From Beijerinckiaceae bacterium (GTDB lineage Bacteria > Bacteroidota > Bacteroidia > Chitinophagales > Chitinophagaceae), in assembly GCA_903970475.1 (NCBI GenBank), contig CAJCIQ010000141.1, positions 1-33,030 of the forward strand: a stretch of DNA of 33,030 nt. Direction: 5' to 3'. Shown here one piece after another: positions 15,408 through 23,804 of this stretch. The position numbers and the translations under genes are program-made. Below the pieces are notes generated by a model that saw only the letters and a list, made by a program, of their open reading frames with translations, was not told the origin of the DNA and searched no databases. Positions within the stretch are counted from its first letter, which is position 1. The number at the start of each line of letters is the position of its first letter.

Positions 15408-16463
15408 ATGATAAAGATTTTGGTTACCGGAGCAGCCGGCTTTATTGGCCATCATCTGGTGAAACTACTCATCAGGGAAGGCAATTATGAGATCCTTGGA
15501 CTGGACAACATCAATGACTACTACGACACCCGACTGAAATGGGCCAGGTTGGCAGAGTCAGGCATAGAACAATCCCGTACCATATATGGACAGTCTGTGA
15601 CCAGTACAACCTATCCCAACTATGCCTTCGTTCAGATGGACCTTGCCGACCGTAAGTCTATGGAGGCTTTGTTTGACAATCATCCTTTTCAGGTAGTGGT
15701 TAATCTGGCGGCCCAGGCAGGCATACGATACTCCCTGGAGAACCCCCATTCCTATGCAGACAGCAACCTGACAGGTTTTCTGAATATACTGGAGGGCTGC
15801 CGGAAAATAAAAGTGGAGCACTTGGTATATGCAAGTTCTTCCAGTGTTTACGGACTGAATGCCAAAATGCCCCTGGATACCCACGACCATACCCAACACC
15901 CGATCAGCTTATATGCGGCCACCAAAAAAGCGAATGAAATGATGGCGCACAGCTATAGTCATTTGTTTGGAATCCCCACCACAGGGCTGAGATTCTTTAC
16001 CGTATATGGCCCTTGGGGCAGACCAGACATGGCACCCATGTTGTTTGCCACTGCCATCCACCAGGGCAAGCCCATAAAGGTTTTCAACAACGGGGACATG
16101 TACCGGGACTTTACCTACGTAGATGACATTGTCCAGGGTGTATACCAGGCCATACTGAAACCGGCCCAGCCTTCCCCGGACTGGAATAGTGCCAAACCTG
16201 ATCCCTCTATTTCCTCAGCCCCCTACAGGATAATCAACATTGGCAATGCCGACCCTGTCAAATTGGGCGATTTCATAACGGAAATGGAAGAGGCCATGGG
16301 AAAGGTAGCCATCAAAGAGATGCATCCCCTTCAGCCGGGTGACGTACTGATCACCAATGCGGAAGTAACGGACCTGGTGGAACAATATGGCTACAGGCCT
16401 AAGGTAAAGCTTAAAGAAGGCGTAAGGTCATTTGTGGACTGGTTTAAATCTTACTATGCATGA
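15408..16463 (+). CDS. UDP-glucuronate 4-epimerase-like NAD-dependent epimerase
   Basis: A 351-aa extended-SDR enzyme. The ATG at 15408 was chosen because the Rossmann motif (ILVTGAAGFIGHHL) follows it directly; the frame is open to 15357 but that part overlaps the acetyltransferase. Diagnostic parts are LDNINDYYDTRLK, the SSSSVYGLN active-site Ser/Thr strand, the YAATKKANE YxxxK motif and TGLRFFTVYGPWGRPDMA. These resemble UDP-glucuronate 4-epimerases (LpsL/Cap1J type), which supply UDP-galacturonate. If so, the polymer probably contains galacturonic acid. A related UDP-sugar epimerase activity cannot be excluded. The stop overlaps the next GT2 by 4 bp. Confidence 0.85.
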   Translation: MIKILVTGAAGFIGHHLVKLLIREGNYEILGLDNINDYYDTRLKWARLAESGIEQSRTIYGQSVTSTTYPNYAFVQMDLADRKSMEALFDNHPFQVVVNLAAQAGIRYSLENPHSYADSNLTGFLNILEGCRKIKVEHLVYASSSSVYGLNAKMPLDTHDHTQHPISLYAATKKANEMMAHSYSHLFGIPTTGLRFFTVYGPWGRPDMAPMLFATAIHQGKPIKVFNNGDMYRDFTYVDDIVQGVYQAILKPAQPSPDWNSAKPDPSISSAPYRIINIGNADPVKLGDFITEMEEAMGKVAIKEMHPLQPGDVLITNAEVTDLVEQYGYRPKVKLKEGVRSFVDWFKSYYA

Positions 16464-17404
16464 GCGCTCCCTACTTCAGTATCATCACGCCTGTATATAA
16501 CAGAGAAAAAGTCATTGTTCCCTGCCTGGAATCCGTTCTCAACCAAACCTTTCAGGATTTCGAAGTCATCGCCATCAATGACGGCTCAACTGACGCAACC
16601 ATAGAAAGGCTGTGGAACCTAAGAGTGAAACGTGCAGATTCCCGGTTGAACTTTATTACTTATGAGCAGAACAAAGGGGTTAATTACGCCAGAAACAGAG
16701 GTATTGAGGCGGCCAAGGGGAAATTCATCTTATTCCTGGACAGTGATGATGTGCTGACCAGCCCGGAATCTCTGGCATCCATTGCAGAGCAGATCCATCT
16801 CCGGCCCGGTTACAAGCATTACCTGTTCCGGGTTGACGACAGGGATCATGACAGAAGTCTTCCGGAGGCTCCCTTTGAATACACTTATACTGACTGGTTG
16901 AGCGGGAAGGCCAAGGGAGATTATGCCCATGTCATTACCCCTGACAGCTTCACAGGCAAGCTGTTTATAGAGGATTTCCGCACCTACGAATCCCTGAACT
17001 GGTTACGGGTGATCAAAGACCTCGGGCGCCAATTGTACCTGCCCCTTACGATGATATCCAGGGACAGGCATAGGGATGATTCCCTTACAAAGGAAAACAG
17101 TTCGAGTGATGAACAGGCCAGGAGGAAAAGATTCCACTATTTACAACAATACCTAAATTGGTATGCCGACGATTTCCGGGCTGCCGGCCTTCAGGAGGCG
17201 TTGCAGCACAAAGTGCGCAATGCCGTATTATTGGGGGTGGCCCTGGGGGAAATTGAACCCACCAGAACCATCATCAGGAGATACGTTCCTTCCAGGATCC
17301 AACAATTCTTTTATAACAGCCTTATATCCCCCATTTGCGGAAGTGTTTTGGCCTGGGCAATAGAAACAAGGTCCAGGATCAAACGCCGCAAAGCCCATAA
17401 ATAG
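16460..17404 (+). CDS. GT2-family glycosyltransferase
   Basis: A 314-aa GT-A fold enzyme. The N-terminus is the GT2 consensus (FSIITPVYNREKVIVPCL, then SVLNQTFQDFEVIAINDGS). The NYARNRGIEAAKGKFI segment and the metal-binding FLDSDD (~92-97) are both clear. There is a basic C-terminus and no obvious membrane helix. It transfers a sugar to the growing lipid-linked repeat. The ATGA overlap with the upstream epimerase indicates coupled translation. It may use the uronic acid made by that epimerase, which is inference from adjacency only. Confidence 0.9.
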   Translation: MSAPYFSIITPVYNREKVIVPCLESVLNQTFQDFEVIAINDGSTDATIERLWNLRVKRADSRLNFITYEQNKGVNYARNRGIEAAKGKFILFLDSDDVLTSPESLASIAEQIHLRPGYKHYLFRVDDRDHDRSLPEAPFEYTYTDWLSGKAKGDYAHVITPDSFTGKLFIEDFRTYESLNWLRVIKDLGRQLYLPLTMISRDRHRDDSLTKENSSSDEQARRKRFHYLQQYLNWYADDFRAAGLQEALQHKVRNAVLLGVALGEIEPTRTIIRRYVPSRIQQFFYNSLISPICGSVLAWAIETRSRIKRRKAHK

Positions 17405-17413
17405 TCCCCACCT

Positions 17414-18544
17414 ATGACCAGCAATAATAAACCTACCATCATATTTTACGGGCCTTTGGGCGGAAAGTTGGGTAAGATTATAGGCGGAGGAGAGAGTGGT
17501 AATAAACGTACCGTGGAAATTCTCTCGGCCTTGGGTTATCCCCTGATCAAGCTGGAGAAGCCCTATCCTCCCGGGACCGGAAACAAATTGCGCAAAGGCG
17601 TTACCTACGGCCTCCGGCTGTCCGTAGCTTACGCAAGGCTTATAGGCCTTTTCCTTAAAGTAAAAGGCCCGAAGAATCTTCACGTCACTGGCTTTTACGA
17701 ACACCTGATCTATAAGGAATGGTTACTCATACGGACCGCGAAATTATTCGGAGTGCATACCATATATGAAATAAGGGCTGGAGGCTTGGTGGAAGGATAC
17801 AGGGAAAGGGGGAAGATTTACCGTTATTTTTTCGACCAGACCGTCAAAAATGCGGGTGTCGTGCTTATCCAGGGATCAGTGTATAAAGCATTCCTTGAGG
17901 GCATCAGTCCCAACATACCGGTATTCCACTACCCCAACTTCATCATGAACCGCTTTTATGCTGATTATAAGGACAATGACCGTTCGGCCACAGCTCACTT
18001 GTCTTTGGTTTACTTCGGTCGCATCACGCCTTCCAAAAACGTGGAGTTTATTGTGGATATTTGCGCTAAGCTGCATGGGTTACATCCCACTTTTTCCATG
18101 GACATCATCGGAGACGGAGATGAAAATTACCTCAAATTACTCCATAAGAAGATCCTGGACTTCAACCTGACAAATCAGGTACGCATTTTGCCACCTTTAG
18201 GGACAGAGGCCCTTTTCGACCAACTTACCCGTAAGCATTTCTTCGTATTCCCTTCCAGGGAAAAAAGGGAAGGTCATTCCAATGCCCTGACGGAGGCCAT
18301 GAATGCGGGGGTTCTTCCGATCGTCAGCGATGCTGGATTTAACCGCAGCATCGTACAGAATGACGATATGGTGATAGAACAATACGATGCTTCGGCCTAT
18401 GCCCAAAAAATAGCTCAAATCGCCAAAGACGACCAATGGTCTTCCTATTCAAAACAGGTACACCAGATCGTCGGCCTTTTATATACAGAAAATGCTGTCC
18501 GGGAAACCTTGAACATAGCTCACTCACTAAATGTTCAAAAGTAA
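17414..18544 (+). CDS. GT4-family glycosyltransferase
   Basis: A 376-aa GT-B enzyme. The N-terminal domain contains the GGGESGNKRTVEIL loop, typical of GT4 acceptor domains. The middle has HYPNFIMNRFY and the hinge-following SLVYFGRITPSKNVEFI. The donor-binding region is REGHSNALTEAMNAGVLPIVSD. It takes part in assembling the repeat unit on the cytoplasmic side. It begins 9 bp after the GT2 and ends 4 bp before the preferred start of the beta-helix gene, so it is in the same operon. Confidence 0.88.
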   Translation: MTSNNKPTIIFYGPLGGKLGKIIGGGESGNKRTVEILSALGYPLIKLEKPYPPGTGNKLRKGVTYGLRLSVAYARLIGLFLKVKGPKNLHVTGFYEHLIYKEWLLIRTAKLFGVHTIYEIRAGGLVEGYRERGKIYRYFFDQTVKNAGVVLIQGSVYKAFLEGISPNIPVFHYPNFIMNRFYADYKDNDRSATAHLSLVYFGRITPSKNVEFIVDICAKLHGLHPTFSMDIIGDGDENYLKLLHKKILDFNLTNQVRILPPLGTEALFDQLTRKHFFVFPSREKREGHSNALTEAMNAGVLPIVSDAGFNRSIVQNDDMVIEQYDASAYAQKIAQIAKDDQWSSYSKQVHQIVGLLYTENAVRETLNIAHSLNVQK

Positions 18545-18548
18545 TTTT

Positions 18549-20411
18549 ATGAAATACCTACTTTGGAGCATAGGCTTTTATGCCTGCCTGCTCTTTTCCC
18601 CAGTTTCCATTGGACAGAACACTGCTATTTATGTGTCCCCTTCAGGTAATGACGCTGGTGCCGGAACACAGTCCAGTCCTGTACTAACTTTGAGCCATGC
18701 GCTGGATCTGGCGCGTTCCTCGGCCAGTAAAAAAATTGTCTTAAGAGGAGGAAAGTACTACGGAGTAGGAATTACCCTGGACCAAAGGGACCAGGGCCTG
18801 CAAATCACCAACTATCAGGGGGAAACCCCCATCCTCTATGGCGGAAAGCTGGTCAGCGGCTTTCAGCAGGAAGGGCAATTCGTATATGCACCTGTACCAG
18901 GATCCAATAACCGTAGCTGGGACTTCCGTATGTTGCTGGTAGGAGACTCCGTGCGTCCCCGCTCCCGCTATCCGGCTCAGGGCGGCTTTACGCTTCTCAA
19001 CCAGTTTAATGCCAAGATCCTGGGTGCAAATGAAGGTTATTACAGCTCTAAACCCACGGACGCCCAAATGAGGCAGCTCCAGTACAATGCCACCGATGTG
19101 GACAATGGACTGGATCCAAACAATGCAGAACTGTCTATTTTTCATCAATGGGATGAAAGTTATGTAGGTCTTCAAAACGTTGATACGGTCAACCATGTCC
19201 TCACCTTCACCTACCCTGCCAGCCGGCCCCTGGGCTCATATTCTGCTTCCAACCCGACCGCCCGTCAGTACGTCATCTGGAACACCAAAGAGGGTATGAC
19301 CCAACCCGGGCAATGGTACCTGGACAGGACCCGCCAGCGGCTGTATTACTGGCCCCTGGATGGAGAAACGCCTTCCTCCATCCAGGTGGTAGCCCCCTTT
19401 TATAACCATATCATCGCCTTTAACAAGGGAGCGGACAATATTACTATATCGGGTCTCACTTTCACTGCAAGCTCCAATCAGCTCCAGAATGAGAAAATGA
19501 CAGGCTATAATATAGACGCTGCCATTGAAGGCACCGGAAACAATGTAACCCTGATCAACCTGAGCATACGCAATACCACCGGGACAGGCATTAAACTGAC
19601 AGGCAACAATGACCTGCTCTCCAAACTCCAACTCTATCAGACGGGGGGACCCGGCCTGGTCACCAATGGGAACAACGACCATATCGACCAAGTGCGGATT
19701 ACATATGTGGGTGTTGTATTTACCGGGGCTTCCGGCATGAATGTCACCGGTACCAGCGATACCATTTCCAATTGCCTGATCAACCACGCTCCGTATTCCG
19801 GCATTACCATGGGAGGGAAGAATTCCATCATAGAAAACAATACCCTCCTGGACTTCATGAATTTCCTCTCCGATGGGGCGGGGATTTACCTGGGCCGGGT
19901 CAGCGGGATGCAGGTACTCAACAACACTCTGGTGGGGTCTAACCTCACCCTGAAGAACTGCCAGGGCCTGTATTTTGATGAGCTTGGAAACAACAATGAC
20001 GCGGAAAACAACCTGGTGATCAATTCCGGGAATGTGGTGCTGTTCAACGTTTCCAACCATATACACGTATCAAACAATATATTCCTGGATGCGGGCAAAC
20101 AATACATCAATGCCAACAGGGCAAGCGCCCTGAGTGTGGATAGTAACTTGTTTTTCTCCGGAGAATTCCACCTGTTCATTCAGGATTCTTCCCTGGCTTC
20201 CTTTTCCAGCAACGGTGTATACCTCAACAACCAGGCGGCGGCTGTAAAGCCCTTTGCCCTGAAATATTTTCAGACAAATACCAAGGGCTATGTCCCTGTA
20301 CCCCATAATGTATCCTTGCACTATTGGTTATCCCAAAACGGATTGAACAAGGTCATTGATATGAGCCGTTTTACCCAAGCCCAACTAAATGTATTTCCAC
20401 AAAACCTTTAA
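18549..20411 (+). CDS. Secreted right-handed beta-helix protein in the EPS locus
   Basis: A 620-aa protein with a signal peptide (MKYLLWSIGFYACLLFSP, cleavage near SIGQ). The ATG at 18549 gives this clean signal; an ATG at 18531 would add six residues and overlap the upstream GT. The mature start (IYVSPSGNDAGAGTQSSP) is the typical opening of periplasmic parallel beta-helix carbohydrate-active proteins. Residues ~290-540 hold repeated Asn-rich rungs (NITISGLTF, NVTLINLSIRN, NIFLDAG). Relatives include polysaccharide lyases and mannuronan epimerase-like proteins. In alginate-type loci such proteins modify or trim the polymer in the periplasm, so an EPS lyase or epimerase is plausible. No catalytic residues can be assigned. 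Confidence 0.8.
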   Translation: MKYLLWSIGFYACLLFSPVSIGQNTAIYVSPSGNDAGAGTQSSPVLTLSHALDLARSSASKKIVLRGGKYYGVGITLDQRDQGLQITNYQGETPILYGGKLVSGFQQEGQFVYAPVPGSNNRSWDFRMLLVGDSVRPRSRYPAQGGFTLLNQFNAKILGANEGYYSSKPTDAQMRQLQYNATDVDNGLDPNNAELSIFHQWDESYVGLQNVDTVNHVLTFTYPASRPLGSYSASNPTARQYVIWNTKEGMTQPGQWYLDRTRQRLYYWPLDGETPSSIQVVAPFYNHIIAFNKGADNITISGLTFTASSNQLQNEKMTGYNIDAAIEGTGNNVTLINLSIRNTTGTGIKLTGNNDLLSKLQLYQTGGPGLVTNGNNDHIDQVRITYVGVVFTGASGMNVTGTSDTISNCLINHAPYSGITMGGKNSIIENNTLLDFMNFLSDGAGIYLGRVSGMQVLNNTLVGSNLTLKNCQGLYFDELGNNNDAENNLVINSGNVVLFNVSNHIHVSNNIFLDAGKQYINANRASALSVDSNLFFSGEFHLFIQDSSLASFSSNGVYLNNQAAAVKPFALKYFQTNTKGYVPVPHNVSLHYWLSQNGLNKVIDMSRFTQAQLNVFPQNL

Positions 20412-20428
20412 ACCTATTCACTCACTCT

Positions 20429-21172
20429 GTGCTGAAACCATATAAAACGACCGACGTACTGGGTTATCCCGTATTTTCTGCCAGCCTGGACAGCGTTGAT
20501 CCTGGCATCGATAAGCTCCTGATCAATACGATGAGTCCAAACTCCTATGGGTTGGCCTTAACGGATAAGGAGTTTGAGACGGCCCTGAAATCCACCGACT
20601 TGCTGGTATTGGATGGCATGGGCATAGCCATTGGCTCCATGCTCCTTCATGGTACCAATATCCGCAAAATAGCGGGCCAGGATTGTTTCGACTACTACAT
20701 GGCCCAGTCCGACAAACTGGGATGGAAGGTCTATTTCCTCGGCTCTACCCCGGCAACCCTGGATAAGATCCAGGCCCGTGTAGCCAAAGAATATCCCAAC
20801 GTACAGGTGAAGACCTACTCCCCTCCCTTCCGTCCGGAGTTTACCCAGGAAGATAACCGCCAAATGGTGGATGATATCAATGCCTTCGGTCCTGATGTCC
20901 TGTTTGTAGGACTCACGGCTCCCAAACAGGAAAAATGGGCCTATGCCCACCGCAATAAGGTAAATGCACGCATCATCTGCACCATCGGCAATGTTTTTGA
21001 CTGGTATGCGGGGAACAGCAAAAGACCGGCGCAGATTTGGATTACCCTCAGGATGGAATGGCTGGTGCGTATATTTTTAAGACCTGAAATCCTTAAACGG
21101 AACACAGGCAATCAAATGTTGTTTTTCAAAGACCTATTGTTACATATCACCCGAATCAAAAAAATAAACTAA
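20429..21172 (+). CDS. WecG/TagA/CpsF-family (GT26) glycosyltransferase
   Basis: A 247-aa protein starting at a GTG; no ATG exists in frame before residue 34, and conserved sequence begins by residue ~10 (VLGYPVFSASLDSVD). GT26 hallmarks are LLVLDGMGIAIGSMLL, KIAGQDCFDYYM, VYFLGSTPATLDKIQ, VGLTAPKQEKWAY and FDWYAGNSKRPAQIW. Members transfer ManNAc, ManNAcA, mannose or glucose-type residues to undecaprenyl-linked intermediates. Pairing of GT26 with a WcaJ/GumD-type initiating enzyme resembles xanthan-like pathways. It is followed by the Gfo/Idh gene after 1 bp. Confidence 0.92.
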   Translation: MLKPYKTTDVLGYPVFSASLDSVDPGIDKLLINTMSPNSYGLALTDKEFETALKSTDLLVLDGMGIAIGSMLLHGTNIRKIAGQDCFDYYMAQSDKLGWKVYFLGSTPATLDKIQARVAKEYPNVQVKTYSPPFRPEFTQEDNRQMVDDINAFGPDVLFVGLTAPKQEKWAYAHRNKVNARIICTIGNVFDWYAGNSKRPAQIWITLRMEWLVRIFLRPEILKRNTGNQMLFFKDLLLHITRIKKIN

Positions 21173-21173
21173 G

Positions 21174-22184
21174 ATGGTAAAAGTTGCTGTCATCGGTGCT
21201 GGTAAAATGGGGATCTCCCATATATCTATCCTGGGGGCCCATCCGGACGTAGACCTGGTTGGCATTTGCGATACTTCTAAAATGGTCACTGACTTTCTCC
21301 AGAAGTATTCTAAGATCGATTGTTATTCGGATTATAAGAAAATGATCTCGGAAACGCGTCCTGACGCGGTATTTGTAGCAGTACCCACTAAGTTCCACTA
21401 CGCCATGATCAGGGACATACTCACCGAAGGCATTCATGTGTTTGGAGAAAAGCCCCTGTGTCTGTCTCCGGAAGAAGGCAAGGAATTGGTGGCCCTGGCC
21501 GAGAAAAAGAAGCTGATCAACCAGGTGGGCTATCACAACAAATTCATTGGCACCTTCCGGGAAGTCAAACGACTCTTAAATGAGCAGGCCATCGGAGAGG
21601 TGTATCATTTTACGGCAGAAGCCTACGGACCGGTGGTGACGATGAAAAAGAAGGCCACCTGGCGCTCCGATCCCAAAGAAGGGGGAGGCTGCCTGCTGGA
21701 TTATGCCTCTCACGTAATCGACCTGGTCAATGACACCTTGAGCCCCGTTCAAAAGGTGCGTTCTTCCCTGCTCAAATCCATCTATTCTGACAATGTGGAA
21801 GACAGCGTATATTCCTTACTGGAATTGAAGAACGGCTTAAGTGGGGTGTTGCAGGTAAACTGGAGCGACGACACTTACCGGAAAATGTCTACTTCTATCA
21901 CCATCCAGGGGACAAAGGGAAAGATCATCTCAGACGCCAATGAGCTGAAGGTCTTCTTCAGGGAGGAACCCAATCAGGAGGGTTATGAGAAAGGATGGAA
22001 TGTGAAGAACATCACCGACTTCCAGGAAAACGTAGACTTTTACTTAAGGGGGGAAGAATATTCCGCCCAAATCGATTATTTCATCGACGCGGTACAAGGA
22101 AAAGTACCCAATTCCATCAATAATTTCCAGAGCGCGTGGCTTACCGACAACGCGATTTCTCTCATCAGGGCTAACGCCAACTAA
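21174..22184 (+). CDS. Gfo/Idh/MocA-family oxidoreductase
   Basis: A 336-aa NAD(P)-dependent enzyme. The N-terminal Rossmann fold has VAVIGAGKMGISH (GAGKMG at 8-13) and the conserved EKP (~91-93, in VFGEKPLCLSPEEG). The C-terminal alpha/beta domain contains GGGCLLDYASHVIDLV, where the His is the usual catalytic acid/base position. These enzymes oxidise or reduce sugar hydroxyls, often on nucleotide sugars such as UDP-GlcNAc-3-uronate. It starts 1 bp after the GT26 stop and is followed 58 bp later by the TIM-barrel-like gene. A role in making an unusual sugar for this polymer is likely but the substrate is not known. Confidence 0.9.
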   Translation: MVKVAVIGAGKMGISHISILGAHPDVDLVGICDTSKMVTDFLQKYSKIDCYSDYKKMISETRPDAVFVAVPTKFHYAMIRDILTEGIHVFGEKPLCLSPEEGKELVALAEKKKLINQVGYHNKFIGTFREVKRLLNEQAIGEVYHFTAEAYGPVVTMKKKATWRSDPKEGGGCLLDYASHVIDLVNDTLSPVQKVRSSLLKSIYSDNVEDSVYSLLELKNGLSGVLQVNWSDDTYRKMSTSITIQGTKGKIISDANELKVFFREEPNQEGYEKGWNVKNITDFQENVDFYLRGEEYSAQIDYFIDAVQGKVPNSINNFQSAWLTDNAISLIRANAN

Positions 22185-22242
22185 ACCAGGCCGCCCTTGC
22201 CCAGGTGGCACTTGTTTTTCTCTAAACCTCTAACCTTCTCTT

Positions 22243-23127
22243 ATGGAAAGAATCTTATTCGGAGACAATCAGTTCTTCGCTGTTAACCATATATCCGACG
22301 AAAAGTCCAGGGCCCAGGCCATGAAGTTCAAATCAGACGAGGCCATTATGAAAGTATTGGACGACGCCATCGATTGCGGTATCCATACCTTCATGTGTAC
22401 GACCCATGACCGTATTGCCCATATCTGCGACATCATCCGGGCTAACCCGGAGAAGTATAAGCACTTCAAGATTTTCCCCTGTATGCCCTACGCGCACAAA
22501 TATGCCAATGCGGTTACCGAATTGGGCATTAGCGGAACCCTCAAACAATACGTACCGGGTAACTTTTTCGGCTCTTTGTTCAAGGGAGGTATGGCTTATC
22601 TGTCCAAAGACTATGAGTCCATCATGGAGCTGATGATCGATGCGGAAATGAAAATGTTCCGGGGTTTGGAAACACCGGTGATCTTCTTACAGAATGTCAT
22701 CACCGACTTGTTGATCGGCCTGAAGGCAACAGAGATCCTGGTTGCTTTTCACGACTATATTAAAAAGAAATACAATGCCGAAGCTGGTTTCATCACCATG
22801 AACATGTCCAGGCTGGTAAATATTTTAGAAGAAGCGGGAGTAAAGAATCCCATTATCTGTGCCTCCATCAATAAGGCTGGTTTCCGTATGTCGGGAGGAA
22901 AAGAAGCGTATGAGGAATGTTTGCGTACCCACGAGTTCAGAGCGGTGGCCATGCAGGTATTGGGTGGAGGCGCCATTTCTCCCAAAGAAGCCATTGAATA
23001 TGTCTGCGAATTACCCAATATAGCCTCCATCCTTTTTGGCGCTTCTTCCAAAGGGAATATTGAGAGTACGGCCAGCTATATCCGTCATTTCGATGCGCTG
23101 AAGAAACAAGCTGCTGCCATCGTTTAG
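22243..23127 (+). CDS. Uncharacterised TIM-barrel-like protein of EPS loci
   Basis: A 294-aa soluble protein with no signal peptide or membrane helix. I do not recognise a named family. The layout of alternating strands and helices, the opening ERILFGDNQFFAVNHIS, the mid segment CGIHTFMCTTHDR, and a C-terminus ending NIASILFGASSKGNIEST (reminiscent of the cofactor-binding end of aldo/keto reductases) suggest a TIM barrel. Other notable residues are ICASINKAGFRMSGG and VLGGGAISPKEA. It directly follows the Gfo/Idh oxidoreductase and precedes the convergent gmhA-like gene by 15 bp. An aldolase- or reductase-like step in making a modified sugar is inferred from context only. Confidence 0.6.
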   Translation: MERILFGDNQFFAVNHISDEKSRAQAMKFKSDEAIMKVLDDAIDCGIHTFMCTTHDRIAHICDIIRANPEKYKHFKIFPCMPYAHKYANAVTELGISGTLKQYVPGNFFGSLFKGGMAYLSKDYESIMELMIDAEMKMFRGLETPVIFLQNVITDLLIGLKATEILVAFHDYIKKKYNAEAGFITMNMSRLVNILEEAGVKNPIICASINKAGFRMSGGKEAYEECLRTHEFRAVAMQVLGGGAISPKEAIEYVCELPNIASILFGASSKGNIESTASYIRHFDALKKQAAAIV

Positions 23128-23142
23128 GCAGTGCCCGGCGTT

Positions 23143-23718
23143 CTATGCGAACAAGGCCTCTTCGACCAACTCGCAAATGATGTGTCCGATGAGAATATGT
23201 GATTCCTGTATGCGGGGCGTATTATCAGAAGGCACGTTGAAAAGGTAGTCGGAGAGGTCTTTCATCTTCCCGCCTTTAGATCCTGTGAATCCGATGGTGA
23301 TGATCCCTTTTGCCCTGGCTACTTCCATAGCGGCCACGATATTGGGCGAATTACCGGAGGTACTCAAACCAAAGAGCACATCTCCTTTGTCGGCAATGCC
23401 TTCCACCAACCGGGCATAAATGACGTCATAACTATAATCGTTGGCCACCGCCGTTAGGTAAGAAGTATTGCAGTGCAAGGCTTCTGCTGGTAGCGCCCTT
23501 CTGTTCTTGTAGAAGCGACCGGAAAACTCCGCTGACAAGTGCTGGGCGTCTGCTGCACTCCCTCCATTTCCACAGAAGTACACTCTCCTTCCCTCCCTGA
23601 AAGCATGGGTCACTGCTTCCACTGCCCGGGCAATTTTTTGTTGCACAACTTTATCGTCCAGCAATGCCTGTTTCACGGCAATGGATTCAGCAATCAGCGC
23701 GGAAATCTTTGATACCAT
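23143..23718 (-). CDS. gmhA: SIS-domain phosphoheptose isomerase-like protein (GmhA family)
   Basis: A 191-aa cytoplasmic protein. The ATG at 23718 is chosen; the frame continues to a TTG at 23739, but that lies inside a predicted -7 box. GmhA hallmarks are YFCGNGGSAADAQHLSAEFS, then LFGLSTSGNSPNIVAAM and QESHILIGHIICELVE. GmhA converts sedoheptulose 7-phosphate to D-glycero-D-manno-heptose 7-phosphate for heptose-nucleotide synthesis. No hldE or gmhB lies nearby, so another ketose phosphate is possible. It is the only minus-strand gene inside the EPS locus, converging with the TIM-barrel gene (15-bp gap) and diverging from the sugar transferase. Confidence 0.88.
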   Translation of the reverse strand: MVSKISALIAESIAVKQALLDDKVVQQKIARAVEAVTHAFREGRRVYFCGNGGSAADAQHLSAEFSGRFYKNRRALPAEALHCNTSYLTAVANDYSYDVIYARLVEGIADKGDVLFGLSTSGNSPNIVAAMEVARAKGIITIGFTGSKGGKMKDLSDYLFNVPSDNTPRIQESHILIGHIICELVEEALFA

Positions 23719-23736
23719 ATGCGTCAAATATGGCCG

Positions 23737-23744
23737 CAAATATA
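23737..23744 (-). promoter_or_regulatory. -7 box for the gmhA-like gene
   Basis: The minus strand reads TATATTTG, an exact TAnnTTTG match ending 18 bp before the ATG at 23718. No clear -33 TTG is seen at the proper distance. It supports choosing the ATG at 23718 over the upstream TTG. Confidence 0.35.
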
Positions 23745-23764
23745 CATATCCTTTGTTTAAGGGG

Positions 23765-23795
23765 TTGAAAAGCTTCCCCTGGCATCCTACTTTTA
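23765..23795 (+). promoter_or_regulatory. Promoter for the initiating sugar transferase gene
   Basis: TTG at 23765-23767 is followed after 20 bp by TACTTTTA (23788-23795), one mismatch from TAnnTTTG. The box ends 9 bp before the ATG at 23805, implying a 5' UTR of only a few bases. It would give the transferase its own transcript, divergent from gmhA. Confidence 0.35.
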
Positions 23796-23804
23796 ACGCA
23801 TATC

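Noticed and set aside
19236..20066. 276-codon minus-strand open frame opposite the beta-helix gene
   Set aside because: Long antisense frames are expected from the codon pattern of Asn/Gly/Thr-rich repeats, and the + strand product has a signal peptide and clear beta-helix rungs.
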